This document shows, piece after piece, positions 8,026 to 16,737 of a stretch of DNA of 64,000 bases. Within the stretch, counting starts at the first letter, position 1. Each line of letters starts with the position of its first letter. Origin of the DNA: Olsenella sp. An285 (GTDB lineage Bacteria > Actinomycetota > Coriobacteriia > Coriobacteriales > Atopobiaceae); NCBI RefSeq assembly GCF_002159625.1, contig NZ_NFIZ01000001.1, positions 62,001 through 126,000 on the forward strand, in the 5' to 3' direction. The notes beneath the pieces were generated by a model. That model was not told where the DNA came from. It searched no databases and worked only from the letters and a program-made list of their open reading frames with translations. The translations under genes were made by a program, and so were the position numbers.

Positions 8026-9807
8026 ATGGCTGCCCCGAACAGGATCCCGCGCCTCCAGCGCGCGCTCGCCCTCACGGACCAGGGCTACCGCGGCCTCAAG
8101 CGCGCCATCGCGGCGTGCACCCTTACCAACCTCGCCCTCATGGTGCCCTTCGCCATCACGGTCATGGCGTTCGGGGCGGTGCTCATGCGGCTCACGGGGG
8201 AGAACGTCGACTGGCAGGCCCTCTGGGGACTCTTCGCGGCGGGCGTCGCAGGCCTCGTCGTCGTGTTCCTCTGCGCGCGCAACGACTATCGGCGCACGTA
8301 CGTGACGGCGTACCGCGAGACCGAGGCCACGCGCATGGGCCTCGCCGAGCACCTGCGGCGGCTCCCCATGGGCTTCTTCAACCAGCGGGATCTCTCCGAG
8401 CTCACCGAGAACCTTATGGGGGACGTCTCCAGCCGTGAGTCGCTTATGTCGAGTACCATCCCGCAGCTTGTGGCGAGTTGCGTCTCCACGGCGGTCGTGT
8501 GCGTCATGCTCGCCTTCTTCGAGTGGCACCTCGCGCTCTGCGTGTTCTCGACGCTGCCGGCGGCGCTTCTCATCGTGCTTGCCGCGCGCGGACACGAGAG
8601 GCAGCTTTTCGAGCGGCAGACCGGTGCACGCCTGGAGGCGTCCGCCCGCCTCATGGACTTCGTTGGGGGCATCCGCGACATCCGCGCGTGCCGGCAGGTG
8701 GGTGCGCAGTCCGCACCCATGCGCGCCGCGCTCCAGACCCTGCGCGACATCGCGATGAGGGTGGAGCTCTCCGTTGACGTGTGCGTTTCGGCGGCCACGA
8801 CGGTGCTCCAGGCGGGCGTGGGCCTCACGGTCTTCGTCGGCACGGCGCTGCTCGCGGCGGGCGAGGTCGACTTTCTGACCCTCCTTATGTTCCTGCTCAT
8901 CGCCTCGCGCGTGTATGGGCCCATCACCTCGATACTCTCTCAGCTGCCGAACCTTCTTCAGCTCTCGGGACGTACGGCGCGGCTGCGCGCCCTCGCCGAC
9001 GAGCCGGTCGCGACGGGTTCGGGTGACGCCGCAGGGCTGGGCGAGAAGGGCGTCGAGCTTGCCGACGTGCGCTTCTCGTACGGCGCGGGCGGCGACGAGG
9101 TGCTGCGAGGCGTCTCCTTCCGCATGGAGCCGGGCACCGTCACGGCGCTCGTGGGCCCCTCCGGTTCGGGCAAGTCAACCGTAGCCAAGCTCGTCGCGCG
9201 GTTCTTCTCACCGACCTCTGGCTCGGTCTCGGCGGGCGGGGTCGACCTCGCGACGCTCGACGAGGAGTCGTGGCTCGGCAACGTCTCGGTGGTCTTCCAG
9301 GACGTGACGCTCTTCGATGACACGGTCATGGAGAACATCCGCATGGGCCGGCGCGGTGCCACCGACGAAGAGGTGCTCGCGGCGGCAAGGGCGGCCCATT
9401 GCGAGGAGTTCATCGAGCGGATGCCGGAGGGCTGGGGCACGCGCCTCGGCGAGAACGGGGCTAGGCTCTCCGGCGGCGAGCGCCAGCGGCTCTCCATCGC
9501 CCGCGCGCTTCTTAAGGATGCGCCGATCGTGCTGCTCGATGAAGCGACGAGCTCGCTCGACCCCGAGAACGAGACACTCGTGCAGGACGCCGTGAGCAGG
9601 CTTTGTACCGGCAAAACGGTGCTCGTGATCGCGCATCGCCTGCGCACCGTTGCTGGCGCCGACCGCATCGTGGTGCTGGATGGCGGACGCGTCGCCGAAC
9701 AGGGCACTCACGCCGAGCTCATGGCCGCGGGCGGCCTCTACGCCCGTCTCGTTCGCATCCAGGCCGAGAGCCTCGGCTGGAGTGTCGGCGGCAGGGGAGG
9801 ACGCTAA
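8026..9807 (+). CDS. ABC transporter, fused permease-ATPase (pair 1, second half)
   Basis: A 593-residue half-transporter. The membrane domain spans about residues 20-300. The ATPase has Walker A GPSGSGKS, signature LSGGERQR, Walker B IVLLDEATSSLD and the switch histidine in LVIAHRL. It starts directly after the stop of its partner with no gap, inside an upstream GGAGG-containing context. It is expected to pair with the preceding protein in the inner membrane. Both nucleotide sites look intact in both halves. A hairpin of the TCCCCACGG family and a second stem-loop follow the stop codon. Confidence 0.85.
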   Translation: MAAPNRIPRLQRALALTDQGYRGLKRAIAACTLTNLALMVPFAITVMAFGAVLMRLTGENVDWQALWGLFAAGVAGLVVVFLCARNDYRRTYVTAYRETEATRMGLAEHLRRLPMGFFNQRDLSELTENLMGDVSSRESLMSSTIPQLVASCVSTAVVCVMLAFFEWHLALCVFSTLPAALLIVLAARGHERQLFERQTGARLEASARLMDFVGGIRDIRACRQVGAQSAPMRAALQTLRDIAMRVELSVDVCVSAATTVLQAGVGLTVFVGTALLAAGEVDFLTLLMFLLIASRVYGPITSILSQLPNLLQLSGRTARLRALADEPVATGSGDAAGLGEKGVELADVRFSYGAGGDEVLRGVSFRMEPGTVTALVGPSGSGKSTVAKLVARFFSPTSGSVSAGGVDLATLDEESWLGNVSVVFQDVTLFDDTVMENIRMGRRGATDEEVLAAARAAHCEEFIERMPEGWGTRLGENGARLSGGERQRLSIARALLKDAPIVLLDEATSSLDPENETLVQDAVSRLCTGKTVLVIAHRLRTVAGADRIVVLDGGRVAEQGTHAELMAAGGLYARLVRIQAESLGWSVGGRGGR

Positions 9808-9821
9808 GGCCGGCGGGCCGA

Positions 9822-9880
9822 ACGGCGGGCGGGGCCGTCCAGACGAACAGTCCCCACGGGCGGCTCCTCTCACCGCCGCC
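9822..9880 (+). repeat. TCCCCACGG-loop hairpin, copy 1
   Basis: Stem core gccgtcc (9834-9840) with gggcggc (9858-9864), loop agacgaacagtccccac. It lies about 25 bases after the ABC pair 1 stop codon, in sense orientation, with no T-run. It is one of five copies in the window. Confidence 0.65.
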
Positions 9881-9951
9881 AGCCTCCCTCGGGCCAAGCG
9901 ATGAACTGCCTTGAGCGGAATTAAACATCGTCTGCCCGGCCTACCAAAATG

Positions 9952-9995
9952 GCAGCGCCCCTCGGGGAACAAACCCACGGGGCGTTGCGCTTTCC
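9952..9995 (+). terminator. Stem-loop downstream of ABC pair 1
   Basis: gcagcgcccc pairs with ggggcgttgc (one G-U pair) around a 17-base loop, followed by gctttcc. It is probably a terminator for the transporter operon, though the T-run is short. Confidence 0.45.
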
Positions 9996-10034
9996 AATGG
10001 GCTGGGGCGCTGGGGCGGCGGCCGCCTGGGGGGA

Positions 10035-10226
10035 GTCAGGCCTCCTGCGCTGACGAGCTGGCCGCCCTCCCTACCTAAGCAGGACCTCGACCACCGCGAC
10101 GAACGCCGCGACCGTCGCGGCGAGCAGCGCGACGAGTCCCTACGACTTGGGGTTGCTCTAGTTCATGGTTCAGCCCACGCCGAAGCGGCGGGGCACAACG
10201 ACGAAAGAGTCCTCGCGGTCGACGTC
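10035..10226 (-). pseudogene. 3' fragment of a DUF5808-type membrane protein gene
   Basis: On the minus strand this stretch is a degraded copy of the last ~60 codons of the intact gene at 30642-31754. The frame ends DSFVVVPRRFGVG, followed by TAG/TAA stops where the intact gene reads on, and then GLVALL and VAAFVAVVEVLLR are recognisable up to the same stop position. The 5' part is absent: similarity ends near 10226, where CHAP-hydrolase sequence in the opposite sense begins. The fragment encodes nothing functional. Confidence 0.75.
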
Positions 10227-11010
10227 CCGGGGCTGGTGGTCGGTGAGGACCGCGGCGGACCCGGACGACCCGGCGGACGTCCTCACGCTCGACGAGCGCC
10301 GCCTCGCCTCCCTCGAGGAGGTCTTCTGGGACATGAACGCCATCGACTTCGAGGTGCAGGAGCGCCGCGTCGAGGAGATCGTCGAGGTCGAGCGGGAGGA
10401 CGGCACCGTCGCGGAGGGAACCGAGACCGTCACCAGGCGCGTGCTCGTGGTCACGCTCTCCGCGAGGTCCCCGGACGAGGCGGCGGCGTCCTACGGCTTC
10501 ACGGCCGAGCAGGCGGACATGCTCGCGCAGCTCCTCGACGAGCGCTACGCCGCGATGTGGCAGTCGGTCCTCTACGGGGTGACCGGCGGCAGCGGGGACA
10601 TCGTCGAGGTGGCCGCCTCGCAGATCGGCAACGTCGGCGGGCAGCCGTACTGGTCGTGGTACGGGTTCTCCGGGCGCGTCGAGTGGTGCGCGTGCTTCGT
10701 GAGCTGGTGCGCCAACGAGTGCGGCTACATCGAGGCCGGTGCGGTCCCGAAGTTCGCCGCGTGCTCGGCCGGGGTCCAGTGGTTCAAGTCCGCGGGGCTA
10801 TGGCATGACCGTGGGTACGAGCCGCGGCCGGGCGACATCGTGTTCTTCGACTGGGGAGGGGACGACGGTGCCGACCACGTGGGCATCGTGGAGTCCTGCG
10901 ACGGCTCGACCGTCCACACCATCGAGGGCAACACGAGCGACTCCTGCGCGAGGAGGAGCTATGGGATTGGCAGCGCGTCGATACTCGGGTACGGGACGCC
11001 GCTGTACTAG
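10165..11010 (+). CDS. CHAP-domain peptidoglycan hydrolase, 5'-truncated remnant
   Basis: The frame is open from 10165. Its first ~20 codons are merely antisense to the DUF5808 fragment, and authentic sequence starts near 10228. The C-terminal ~130 residues form a CHAP amidase/peptidase domain: catalytic Cys in VEWCACFVSWC, His in DDGADHVGIVES and a following EGNTSD. The N-terminal part resembles the linker region of cell-wall hydrolases in Tn916-like and clostridial conjugative elements, which open the wall for conjugation machinery (inference). No secretion signal or membrane anchor is left, so the product, if made, would stay inside the cell. It is best read as a leftover of a lost conjugative element. 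A perfect terminator follows. Confidence 0.6.
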   Translation: MVQPTPKRRGTTTKESSRSTSRGWWSVRTAADPDDPADVLTLDERRLASLEEVFWDMNAIDFEVQERRVEEIVEVEREDGTVAEGTETVTRRVLVVTLSARSPDEAAASYGFTAEQADMLAQLLDERYAAMWQSVLYGVTGGSGDIVEVAASQIGNVGGQPYWSWYGFSGRVEWCACFVSWCANECGYIEAGAVPKFAACSAGVQWFKSAGLWHDRGYEPRPGDIVFFDWGGDDGADHVGIVESCDGSTVHTIEGNTSDSCARRSYGIGSASILGYGTPLY

Positions 11011-11036
11011 GCGTTCCGCGCCAAGGGCGCGGCTTT

Positions 11037-11070
11037 GCGGGCGCCGTCTCTCGGCGCCCGCTTTTTCTTT
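11037..11070 (+). terminator. Intrinsic terminator after the CHAP gene
   Basis: Perfect 10-bp stem gcgggcgccg/cggcgcccgc, five-base loop, then tttttcttt. This is the best classical terminator in the window. Confidence 0.85.
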
Positions 11071-11077
11071 GGCGAAT

Positions 11078-11103
11078 GGGCGGCCGTGGGGATTGTCGGC
11101 TGG
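11078..11103 (-). repeat. TCCCCACGG-loop hairpin, minus-strand copy
   Basis: Read on the minus strand this is gccgacaatccccacggccgccc, matching the repeat family. It lies 15 bases beyond the stop codon of the minus-strand membrane protein at 11118, again in sense with the upstream gene. Confidence 0.6.
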
Positions 11104-11117
11104 ACCCGCGCGCCGCC

Positions 11118-11615
11118 TCAGAGCGGGAGGGCGGCCACCGCGGCGGCCGACGCGGCGGACACGGCGAGCCCGATCGCCTCCCCCGCCAGGAAGCCCAGCC
11201 AGTGGGGGCGGACGTCGAGGTAGGCGTCCTCGAGGTCCTCGGTCCCGGGGATCCTCACGCCGCGCCCCCAGCAGAACCAGAGGGTGTCGAGCACGAGGGC
11301 GTCCCAGAGGTTGACGACGGACCACAGCGAGAAGCACCAGCCGAGCGCGCCGGCGAAGTCCCGCGCGCCGGACGCCAGCGCCACGGCGGCCAGCAGGGCC
11401 ACGAGCGCGAGCGCGACGGAGAGCTTCCTGGCGGCGGTGCGCCTGAGTTCGGGGATCCTGCCGGCATACTCGGGGAGCGCCTTCAGGCGCTCGCGGACCG
11501 CGGGTGGGAAGTCCTGGTACCAGAACATGGGGTCGCGCCTGAGCGACGCCCATACGGCGGCGGAGAACAGCAGGCAGGCCGCCGCGGCCTCAGCGGCGAA
11601 GAGGGCGGGCGACAT
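11118..11615 (-). CDS. Integral membrane protein of unknown function
   Basis: A 165-residue protein with about four hydrophobic segments (residues 5-23, 65-82, 88-110 and 143-163) and the charged stretch between helices 1 and 2 (FPPAVRERLKALPEYAGR). No family could be assigned with confidence. The start codon lies three bases past the stop of the TetR gene, so it is almost certainly the second gene of that operon. That suggests it is either regulated by, or functionally linked to, the repressor. The ATG follows the GGGAGGGGGTGAGC context in the TetR 3' end. Confidence 0.7.
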   Translation of the reverse strand: MSPALFAAEAAAACLLFSAAVWASLRRDPMFWYQDFPPAVRERLKALPEYAGRIPELRRTAARKLSVALALVALLAAVALASGARDFAGALGWCFSLWSVVNLWDALVLDTLWFCWGRGVRIPGTEDLEDAYLDVRPHWLGFLAGEAIGLAVSAASAAAVAALPL

Positions 11616-11618
11616 CGC

Positions 11619-12209
11619 TCACCCCCTCCCGAACAGGTAGTCGAGGAGCTGCTCGCGCATGAGGGCGAGGTTCTCCGCGAGGGCGTCCGCGTGCAGGCGC
11701 GCCCGGTTCTCCCAGGCGAGCGCCATCACCTTCATCATGTTCGCCGCGACGTGGGGGTCGACGCCCTCGCGCATCCCCCTCAGGCGCGAGGCGATCGCCG
11801 CGAAGACCGCCTCGTCGGTCGCGGGGTCGAGCACGGACCTCCCGGGCAGCTTCCCGGCGAGCCACGCCATGTCCTCCGGGGAGACCTCGCCGAGGACGCT
11901 CTCGCCGCCGTCGAAGGAGAAGCGCCCGAGGAGCGCGGCGACCTCGCCTCGGCCGAGCCCGCCCCGCTCGCGGGCGAGGCCGTCGATGGCCCGCCACATT
12001 GCGGCCTTGCCGTGCGTTATGCGGGCGAGCGCGAAGGCCTCCTTGGTCGGGTAGAGGCGGTAGAGCGTCCGCTTGCCGACGCCGACCCGACGCACCGCCT
12101 CCTCGACGGTCATCTTCCGCACGCCCTTCTCCCGGATGAGGGCGAGCCCAGCCTCGAGGAGGGCCTCCTCGGTCGGTTCGAGCGGCTGCGGCGGTATGGC
12201 TGCGGGCAT
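11619..12209 (-). CDS. TetR-family transcriptional repressor
   Basis: A 196-residue protein with an N-terminal helix-turn-helix (residues about 15-60, including VEEAVRRVGVGKRTLYRLYPTKEAF) and a C-terminal all-helical ligand and dimerisation domain. I chose the ATG at 12209 because ACGGAGG is correctly spaced; an in-frame ATG five codons upstream lies within the operator region. The gene has its own promoter overlapped by a dyad (gtccaac/gttggac), so it is probably self-repressed. It is cotranscribed with the following membrane protein, its likely target or effector. Confidence 0.85.
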   Translation of the reverse strand: MPAAIPPQPLEPTEEALLEAGLALIREKGVRKMTVEEAVRRVGVGKRTLYRLYPTKEAFALARITHGKAAMWRAIDGLARERGGLGRGEVAALLGRFSFDGGESVLGEVSPEDMAWLAGKLPGRSVLDPATDEAVFAAIASRLRGMREGVDPHVAANMMKVMALAWENRARLHADALAENLALMREQLLDYLFGRG

Positions 12210-12218
12210 GGCGCCTCC

Positions 12219-12270
12219 GTCCAACGTGGTCCTACGGGTTGGACGCTAACAGGTCGTGGAGTCCTGTCAA
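12219..12270 (-). promoter_or_regulatory. Promoter and operator of the TetR operon
   Basis: On the minus strand: -35 TTGACA (12265-12270), 16-base spacer, -10 TAGCGT (12243-12248). The inverted repeat gtccaac (12219-12225)/gttggac (12238-12244) lies between the -10 and the start codon, a typical TetR autoregulation layout. Confidence 0.6.
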
Positions 12271-12553
12271 GAGGGAGAGTTCCTTCGTCGCGAAGCACAT
12301 CGCCTTCATCGCCGGCGTGCGCATCCTCTGTTCTTCGCTTGAGGCTCGACGAAAAATGGAGCCGCAGCGCTCGAGGGCGGTCATGGCATGAACCCCGCAG
12401 CGGAATGCTGCGACGAAGCCGCTCTGTTCGAGCGCGGTGCCATCCTGCGGGGTCCGGGCCAAACGCCGTCTTCTTGACGGACGCCGCGCTGTATTTGAAG
12501 CGCAGCGGATCGTCAACGCGCCATCGGGCGCGTTCCGCCGACGTCCTCGCCCT
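12271..12553. other. Non-coding stretch between the TetR and AraC genes
   Basis: Nothing with coding character or clear repeat structure was found. A minus-strand frame through 12232-12663 overlaps the AraC gene and looks like chance. Confidence 0.4.
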
Positions 12554-13519
12554 TCACGGCCGACGAGCGAGAGTGTTTCGGTACTCGCTTGGAAGCATGC
12601 CGGTTTCACGCTGAAAGATTGTCGAGAAGCGGCCCGAGCAGGTGTAGCCGACCGCCCGTGCAACCTGGGCGATCGTGAGGTCGGGCTGCCGCAGGAGCGA
12701 TTCGGCCATGCTCACGCGGCGTCGCTGCACGTATGCGGTGAAGGTCGACCCCGTCTCGATTCGGAAGCTCTCCTTGAACTTGGTGGGGCTCATGCACGCC
12801 GCACGGGCGAGGTCGGGCACGAGCAGGTTGCCTGCGGCGTGGTCGTCGATGTAGGAGATGACGGCGCGGATCCGTCTGGCGTCCTCTTCGGAAAGCCGAG
12901 CGCAAGGTTTCTGGTGGGAAGCGCGGGTTCTCTCCACGAGCAGCCCGAGCGCCTCAAGCACCTTCCCTTCGTAGAACAGCAGGCTCCTGCTTTCGTCGCC
13001 CGGATGCGGATAGAGGCTTGCGAGCAGTGCCCTCATCTCCGGGAACGCATGCATGTCGTTCACGGATAGAAACGCGTCGCGCACGCTTTCGAACTGCCCT
13101 TCGTATTCAGACTCCAGGTATTCGGCCGACATGCGGGGCGTGACCTCGATTCCTATGGCACGGACGGGAACGCCGCCGTGGACGAGCCCGCGCCAGCCGC
13201 CTTTGTCGCTGCAGAACCCCCAGAGCGCCTTTGAGCGCAGTTTCCGATACGGCGTGAGCTCCTCGCCCGAAATGGATTCGTACCAAGTGATTGAAAGGTA
13301 CTCCGGCAGCTTGAACTCGAGCAGCGCGTCTTTCTCGAGCGTGAAGTCGTGGATGGCGATGTTCCATCGGTCGCTCGGCGCGCAAAGATGGTAATACCCA
13401 TGGGCGAATCCGCCCGAAGAGGCGTACGACTTCCACAGCGGACCGAACCCTGCGGGGCGAGGCGTTTCTTCGAATCCCGACTGCTCTATCGTCGAGGCGT
13501 GGATGCCGCCGTCCTCCAT
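12554..13519 (-). CDS. AraC-family transcriptional regulator of the ECF/ABC operon
   Basis: A 321-residue protein. The AraC DNA-binding domain covers about residues 215-321 (MSPTKFKESFRIETGSTFTAY and AVGYTCSGRFSTIFQRETG). The N-terminal ~200 residues are a sensor region with the FEGKVLEALGLL-type helix common in YbtA-like regulators (here FYEGKVLEALGLLVE). It is divergent from the ECF cassette and ABC pair 2, with 208 bases between starts, and most likely controls that operon. The ATG is preceded by a modest GAAGGGACC site on the minus strand. Confidence 0.85.
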   Translation of the reverse strand: MEDGGIHASTIEQSGFEETPRPAGFGPLWKSYASSGGFAHGYYHLCAPSDRWNIAIHDFTLEKDALLEFKLPEYLSITWYESISGEELTPYRKLRSKALWGFCSDKGGWRGLVHGGVPVRAIGIEVTPRMSAEYLESEYEGQFESVRDAFLSVNDMHAFPEMRALLASLYPHPGDESRSLLFYEGKVLEALGLLVERTRASHQKPCARLSEEDARRIRAVISYIDDHAAGNLLVPDLARAACMSPTKFKESFRIETGSTFTAYVQRRRVSMAESLLRQPDLTIAQVARAVGYTCSGRFSTIFQRETGMLPSEYRNTLARRP

Positions 13520-13689
13520 TGGTCCGGTCCCTTCGTTTCAGTAAGACATGGTTAACAAATATGATATCAGGGGGACGCCGGCCCGGGAGCAGACGATAAG
13601 GCCGACCACGCGACGATCGGACGCGAAAGTACGACGATTGGACGCCTCGGGGGGCGTGACTCTTCCCAATAACCTTCTCCTACATAGAG

Positions 13690-13703
13690 TTAGCTATGAC
13701 TTA
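13690..13703. promoter_or_regulatory. Candidate DtxR-type box before the ECF operon
   Basis: ttag-ctatga-ctta fits TWAG-N6-CTWA with one mismatch. It lies 25 bases upstream of the ATG at 13728, immediately before an excellent AAGGAGG ribosome site, where a bound repressor would block transcription. Confidence 0.5.
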
Positions 13704-13727
13704 CATCTATCTTCGTAAGGAGGAACT

Positions 13728-14339
13728 ATGCAAAGCGGCGTTCAGAAGGCGAAACGTGGCCTCGGGGCGAGAGACCTCGTGACCACGGGCGTGTGCATCG
13801 CGCTCTACTTCGTGTTCATGATGGTGGGGAGCATGCTGTTCGCGCCCAACCCGGTTTTGACGTTTCTCATGCCGGCGGGCGCGGCGCTTCTCACCGGTCC
13901 GGTCTACCTGCTCCTCGTCACCCGCGTGCCGAAGCACGGACCCCTCATCATCCTTGGCATCGTCGAGGCGGTCGTCATGTTCGTTACGGGCATGTACTGG
14001 CTCTGGTCGGTGTTCCTCGTCGTGCTCGGCATAGTGGGCGACCTGATAGCGGGCGCTGGAGGCTTTAGAAGCAAGCCGCTCAACATCGCGAGCTTCCTCG
14101 TCTTCTCGCTCAACCCCATGGGCTCCTACATTATGCTCTGGCTTGATCCGACGGGGTATTCCGCGTACCTGACCGAAAAGGGCACCGAACAAGCGAATAT
14201 GGACACGATGGTCGCAACCGGCGCCGACTGGGTGCTGCCTGCGATGATCGGGCTTACGATCGCCTGCGCGCTGGCAAGCGCGCTCGTTGGAATGCGGATG
14301 CTGCGCAAGCAGTTCGAGAAAGCGGGGATGACGGCGTGA
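13728..14339 (+). CDS. MptD-family putative ECF transporter S component
   Basis: A 203-residue protein with five to six membrane helices, of the Trep_Strep/MptD type, a substrate-binding S subunit of energy-coupling-factor transporters. The substrate of this family is not established; linkage to YbtPQ-like pairs points to metal chelates (inference). The ATG follows AAGGAGGAACT. The stop TGA overlaps the GTG of the next gene (GTGA), indicating translational coupling. It heads an operon of S, T, double ATPase and two exporter-fold ABC proteins. Confidence 0.8.
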   Translation: MQSGVQKAKRGLGARDLVTTGVCIALYFVFMMVGSMLFAPNPVLTFLMPAGAALLTGPVYLLLVTRVPKHGPLIILGIVEAVVMFVTGMYWLWSVFLVVLGIVGDLIAGAGGFRSKPLNIASFLVFSLNPMGSYIMLWLDPTGYSAYLTEKGTEQANMDTMVATGADWVLPAMIGLTIACALASALVGMRMLRKQFEKAGMTA

Positions 14340-15046
14340 GCGGGCCGCTTTCCGTGCGCCTTGACCCGCGAACGAAGCTCGCCCTGCTGTTCGTCTGGGC
14401 GCTTGCGGTGCTCTTTTCCCCGGGCTTGCCGTTCGAGGCGGGGATGATGGCGCTCGCCGTCGTCTTCGGGGCGCTGTGCGGCAAAATGCGCCTGTCGATC
14501 GCGATGTTCGCCCTCTACTGCGCAGCCATGGGAATCGCCATCGCGCTCGTCCAGGTGAACCTCGGCATCTTCAGCACGCTTTTCAACTCGTTCTTCCTGC
14601 TCGTCCGCAAAGTGTTTCCCTGCGGGCTGCTGGCGGCCATCATCGTTTCGACCACGCAGGTCAACGAGTTCATGAGCGCGTTTTCGAAGATGCGCTGCCC
14701 GCGCGAGGTGACGATTCCGTTCGCGGTGATGATGCGCTACGTTCCCGCTATTCGCGAGGATTGGGGCTACATCAAGGACGCCATGCGCATGCGCGGGGTG
14801 AGCCCCACCCTCGGCGGCTTTCTGCGCAGGCCGGGCCTCACGGTCGAGTGCCTGTACGTCCCGCTCATGATGAACGCGCTCAACGTTGCCGACGAGCTTT
14901 CGTGCGCGAGCGTGGCGCGAGGAATCGAGAACCCGGCGCCGCGCACGTGCTACCTGCATATCGAGTTCGGCATAGCGGACGCGGCGGTTGCCGTCGTTGC
15001 CGCGGCCGTCCTCGCGACGGCGATCGTACTAAGGGGCCTGGCATGA
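14336..15046 (+). CDS. ECF transporter T component (EcfT/CbiQ-like permease)
   Basis: A 236-residue membrane protein. LDPRTKLALL at the N-terminus and the MRYVPAIREDWGYIKDAMRMRG segment are typical of the EcfT/CbiQ coupling helices that contact the ATPases. It starts with GTG overlapping the S-component stop and ends in ATGA overlapping the ATPase start, so the three genes are tightly coupled. It transmits ATPase motion to the S component. Confidence 0.83.
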   Translation: MSGPLSVRLDPRTKLALLFVWALAVLFSPGLPFEAGMMALAVVFGALCGKMRLSIAMFALYCAAMGIAIALVQVNLGIFSTLFNSFFLLVRKVFPCGLLAAIIVSTTQVNEFMSAFSKMRCPREVTIPFAVMMRYVPAIREDWGYIKDAMRMRGVSPTLGGFLRRPGLTVECLYVPLMMNALNVADELSCASVARGIENPAPRTCYLHIEFGIADAAVAVVAAAVLATAIVLRGLA

Positions 15047-16596
15047 TAGAGCTTTGCGACGTGACGTTTACCTACGAGCGGTCCGCGCCGGGGCGGGCCG
15101 CAGGCGTGTCGCGGCTCGACCTTGCGGTTCCGCAGGGCTCGTGCGTGCTGGTGTGCGGCCCGTCGGGGTGCGGCAAGACGACGGTGACGCGGCTGGCGAA
15201 CGGGCTCGCTCCGACGTTCTTTCCCGGTGCGCTTTCCGGGCGCGTGACAATCGACGGGCGCGATTGCGCTCAGATGCAGAGCTGGGAGGTCGCGCTCTGC
15301 GTCGGGAGCGTGTTCCAGAATCCGCGCACGCAGTTTTTCAACGTGGATTCGACCGGCGAGATGGCCTTCGCTTTGGAAAGCCGCTCGACGCCGGAAGAGG
15401 AGATCCGCAAACGCGTGGCGGAGACCGTCAGCGAGCTGGGCATCCGACATCTCGCCGACAGGAGCATTTTCTCGCTTTCGGGCGGTGAGAAGCAGCGGAT
15501 CGCGTTCGCGAGCGCATGGGCGGCGCGGCCGACGAACCTCGTGCTCGACGAGCCGACGAGCAATCTCGACATGCAGGCGATCATGGACCTGCGCTCGTAC
15601 GTGGCGACCGCCAAAGCCGCCGGGGCGTCCGTGCTCGTCGCCGAGCATCGCCTCTGGTGGCTTGCGGGAATCGCCGACGAGATTGTGGTCATGGGCGACG
15701 GCCGCGTTACGAAGAGGCTTTCCGCGCAGGAGTTCGCATCGCTCTCCGCGCGAGAAGTCCGCGAGCTCGGGCTGCGCGTCCGAAGCCTGAACGACGTCGC
15801 GGCATCGGCTCGCGTGACGGCCGATTCCCAAACGCGTTCGGAGTCGGCACCGCGGGCTGATGGGCGGGCCGGGGCGGGCGAAGTCTTTCAGGCGGAAGCG
15901 GGGCTCGATGTTCGCGACGCGAGGGCGGGGTACCGAAAGCACGAGGTGCTTCGCGGTGTGGACCTTTCGGTGCGAGCGGGAGATGTCGTCGCCCTTGTGG
16001 GGAGAAACGGCGCCGGCAAATCGACCCTCTCGCGCGCGATATGCGGCCTGGCGAAAGGATCGGGGGCGTTTCGGCTTTTCGGCAAAGAGGTGAACGAACG
16101 GGAGCGGCTCTCGCGCTCGTCGATGGTATTCCAAGATGTGAACTACCAGCTCTTTGCCGAAAGCGCCGCATCGGAGGTCGTCTTCGGCTTGCCGAAGGAC
16201 CGCGCGCGGTCGGTCGACGTGGAGGGCATCCTATCGTCGCTTGGCCTGCGTGACGTTTCCGGGCGCCATCCGGCAACGCTTTCGGGCGGCCAGAAACAGC
16301 GCCTTGCGGTTGCGTCGTGCGTCGCCGCCGGGAAAGACGTGCTCGTGTTCGACGAGCCGACGAGCGGGCTCGACCTTGAGAGCATGAGGCGGGTGGCAAG
16401 CCTTATCCGCCGCCTTGCCGACGAGGGGCGAGTCGTTCTCGTGGTGACGCACGATCTTGAGTTCATTGCGTGCGCTTGCGATCGCGCCGTGGAGCTCTCC
16501 GAAGGCGTGGTTGCGGGCAGCTACGACGTCGCGGGGGGTGTCGGCGCGATACGCCGTGCGTTATTCGTCGATAGCCAGTGCGACGATTGGACGTAA
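15043..16596 (+). CDS. Fused tandem ECF ATPase (EcfA-A' type)
   Basis: A 517-residue protein made of two ABC ATPase domains in one chain. Domain 1 (about 1-240) has Walker A GPSGCGKT, signature LSGGEKQR and Walker B LVLDEPTSNLD. Domain 2 (about 285-510) has GRNGAGKS, LSGGQKQR and VLVFDEPTSGLD. Both sites look catalytically complete. The start ATG overlaps the T-component stop. With the two previous genes this makes a complete ECF importer using one fused ATPase rather than two separate ones. Confidence 0.85.
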   Translation: MIELCDVTFTYERSAPGRAAGVSRLDLAVPQGSCVLVCGPSGCGKTTVTRLANGLAPTFFPGALSGRVTIDGRDCAQMQSWEVALCVGSVFQNPRTQFFNVDSTGEMAFALESRSTPEEEIRKRVAETVSELGIRHLADRSIFSLSGGEKQRIAFASAWAARPTNLVLDEPTSNLDMQAIMDLRSYVATAKAAGASVLVAEHRLWWLAGIADEIVVMGDGRVTKRLSAQEFASLSAREVRELGLRVRSLNDVAASARVTADSQTRSESAPRADGRAGAGEVFQAEAGLDVRDARAGYRKHEVLRGVDLSVRAGDVVALVGRNGAGKSTLSRAICGLAKGSGAFRLFGKEVNERERLSRSSMVFQDVNYQLFAESAASEVVFGLPKDRARSVDVEGILSSLGLRDVSGRHPATLSGGQKQRLAVASCVAAGKDVLVFDEPTSGLDLESMRRVASLIRRLADEGRVVLVVTHDLEFIACACDRAVELSEGVVAGSYDVAGGVGAIRRALFVDSQCDDWT

Positions 16597-16737
16597 CCTT
16601 GCGCCGAGAAGACGTATGCACGCCTCGTAAGCGCCGCTAGAAAGCAGAATAGTTATCCTCGCCTTGAAACTACGTGATCGAATACGTCCGTTCGTCACAG
16701 AGACGAACAAGTGCAGACATGCGAACAAGGAGGCGGT

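Noticed and set aside
10035-11010. A Tn916-like element still present
   Set aside because: Only the CHAP hydrolase remnant is visible; no conjugation, relaxase or integrase genes lie nearby.
12232-12663. Possible minus-strand gene with a Met/Ala/Cys-containing tail
   Set aside because: It overlaps the AraC 3' end, has no ribosome site and no family, and most of it is low-complexity Arg-rich sequence.
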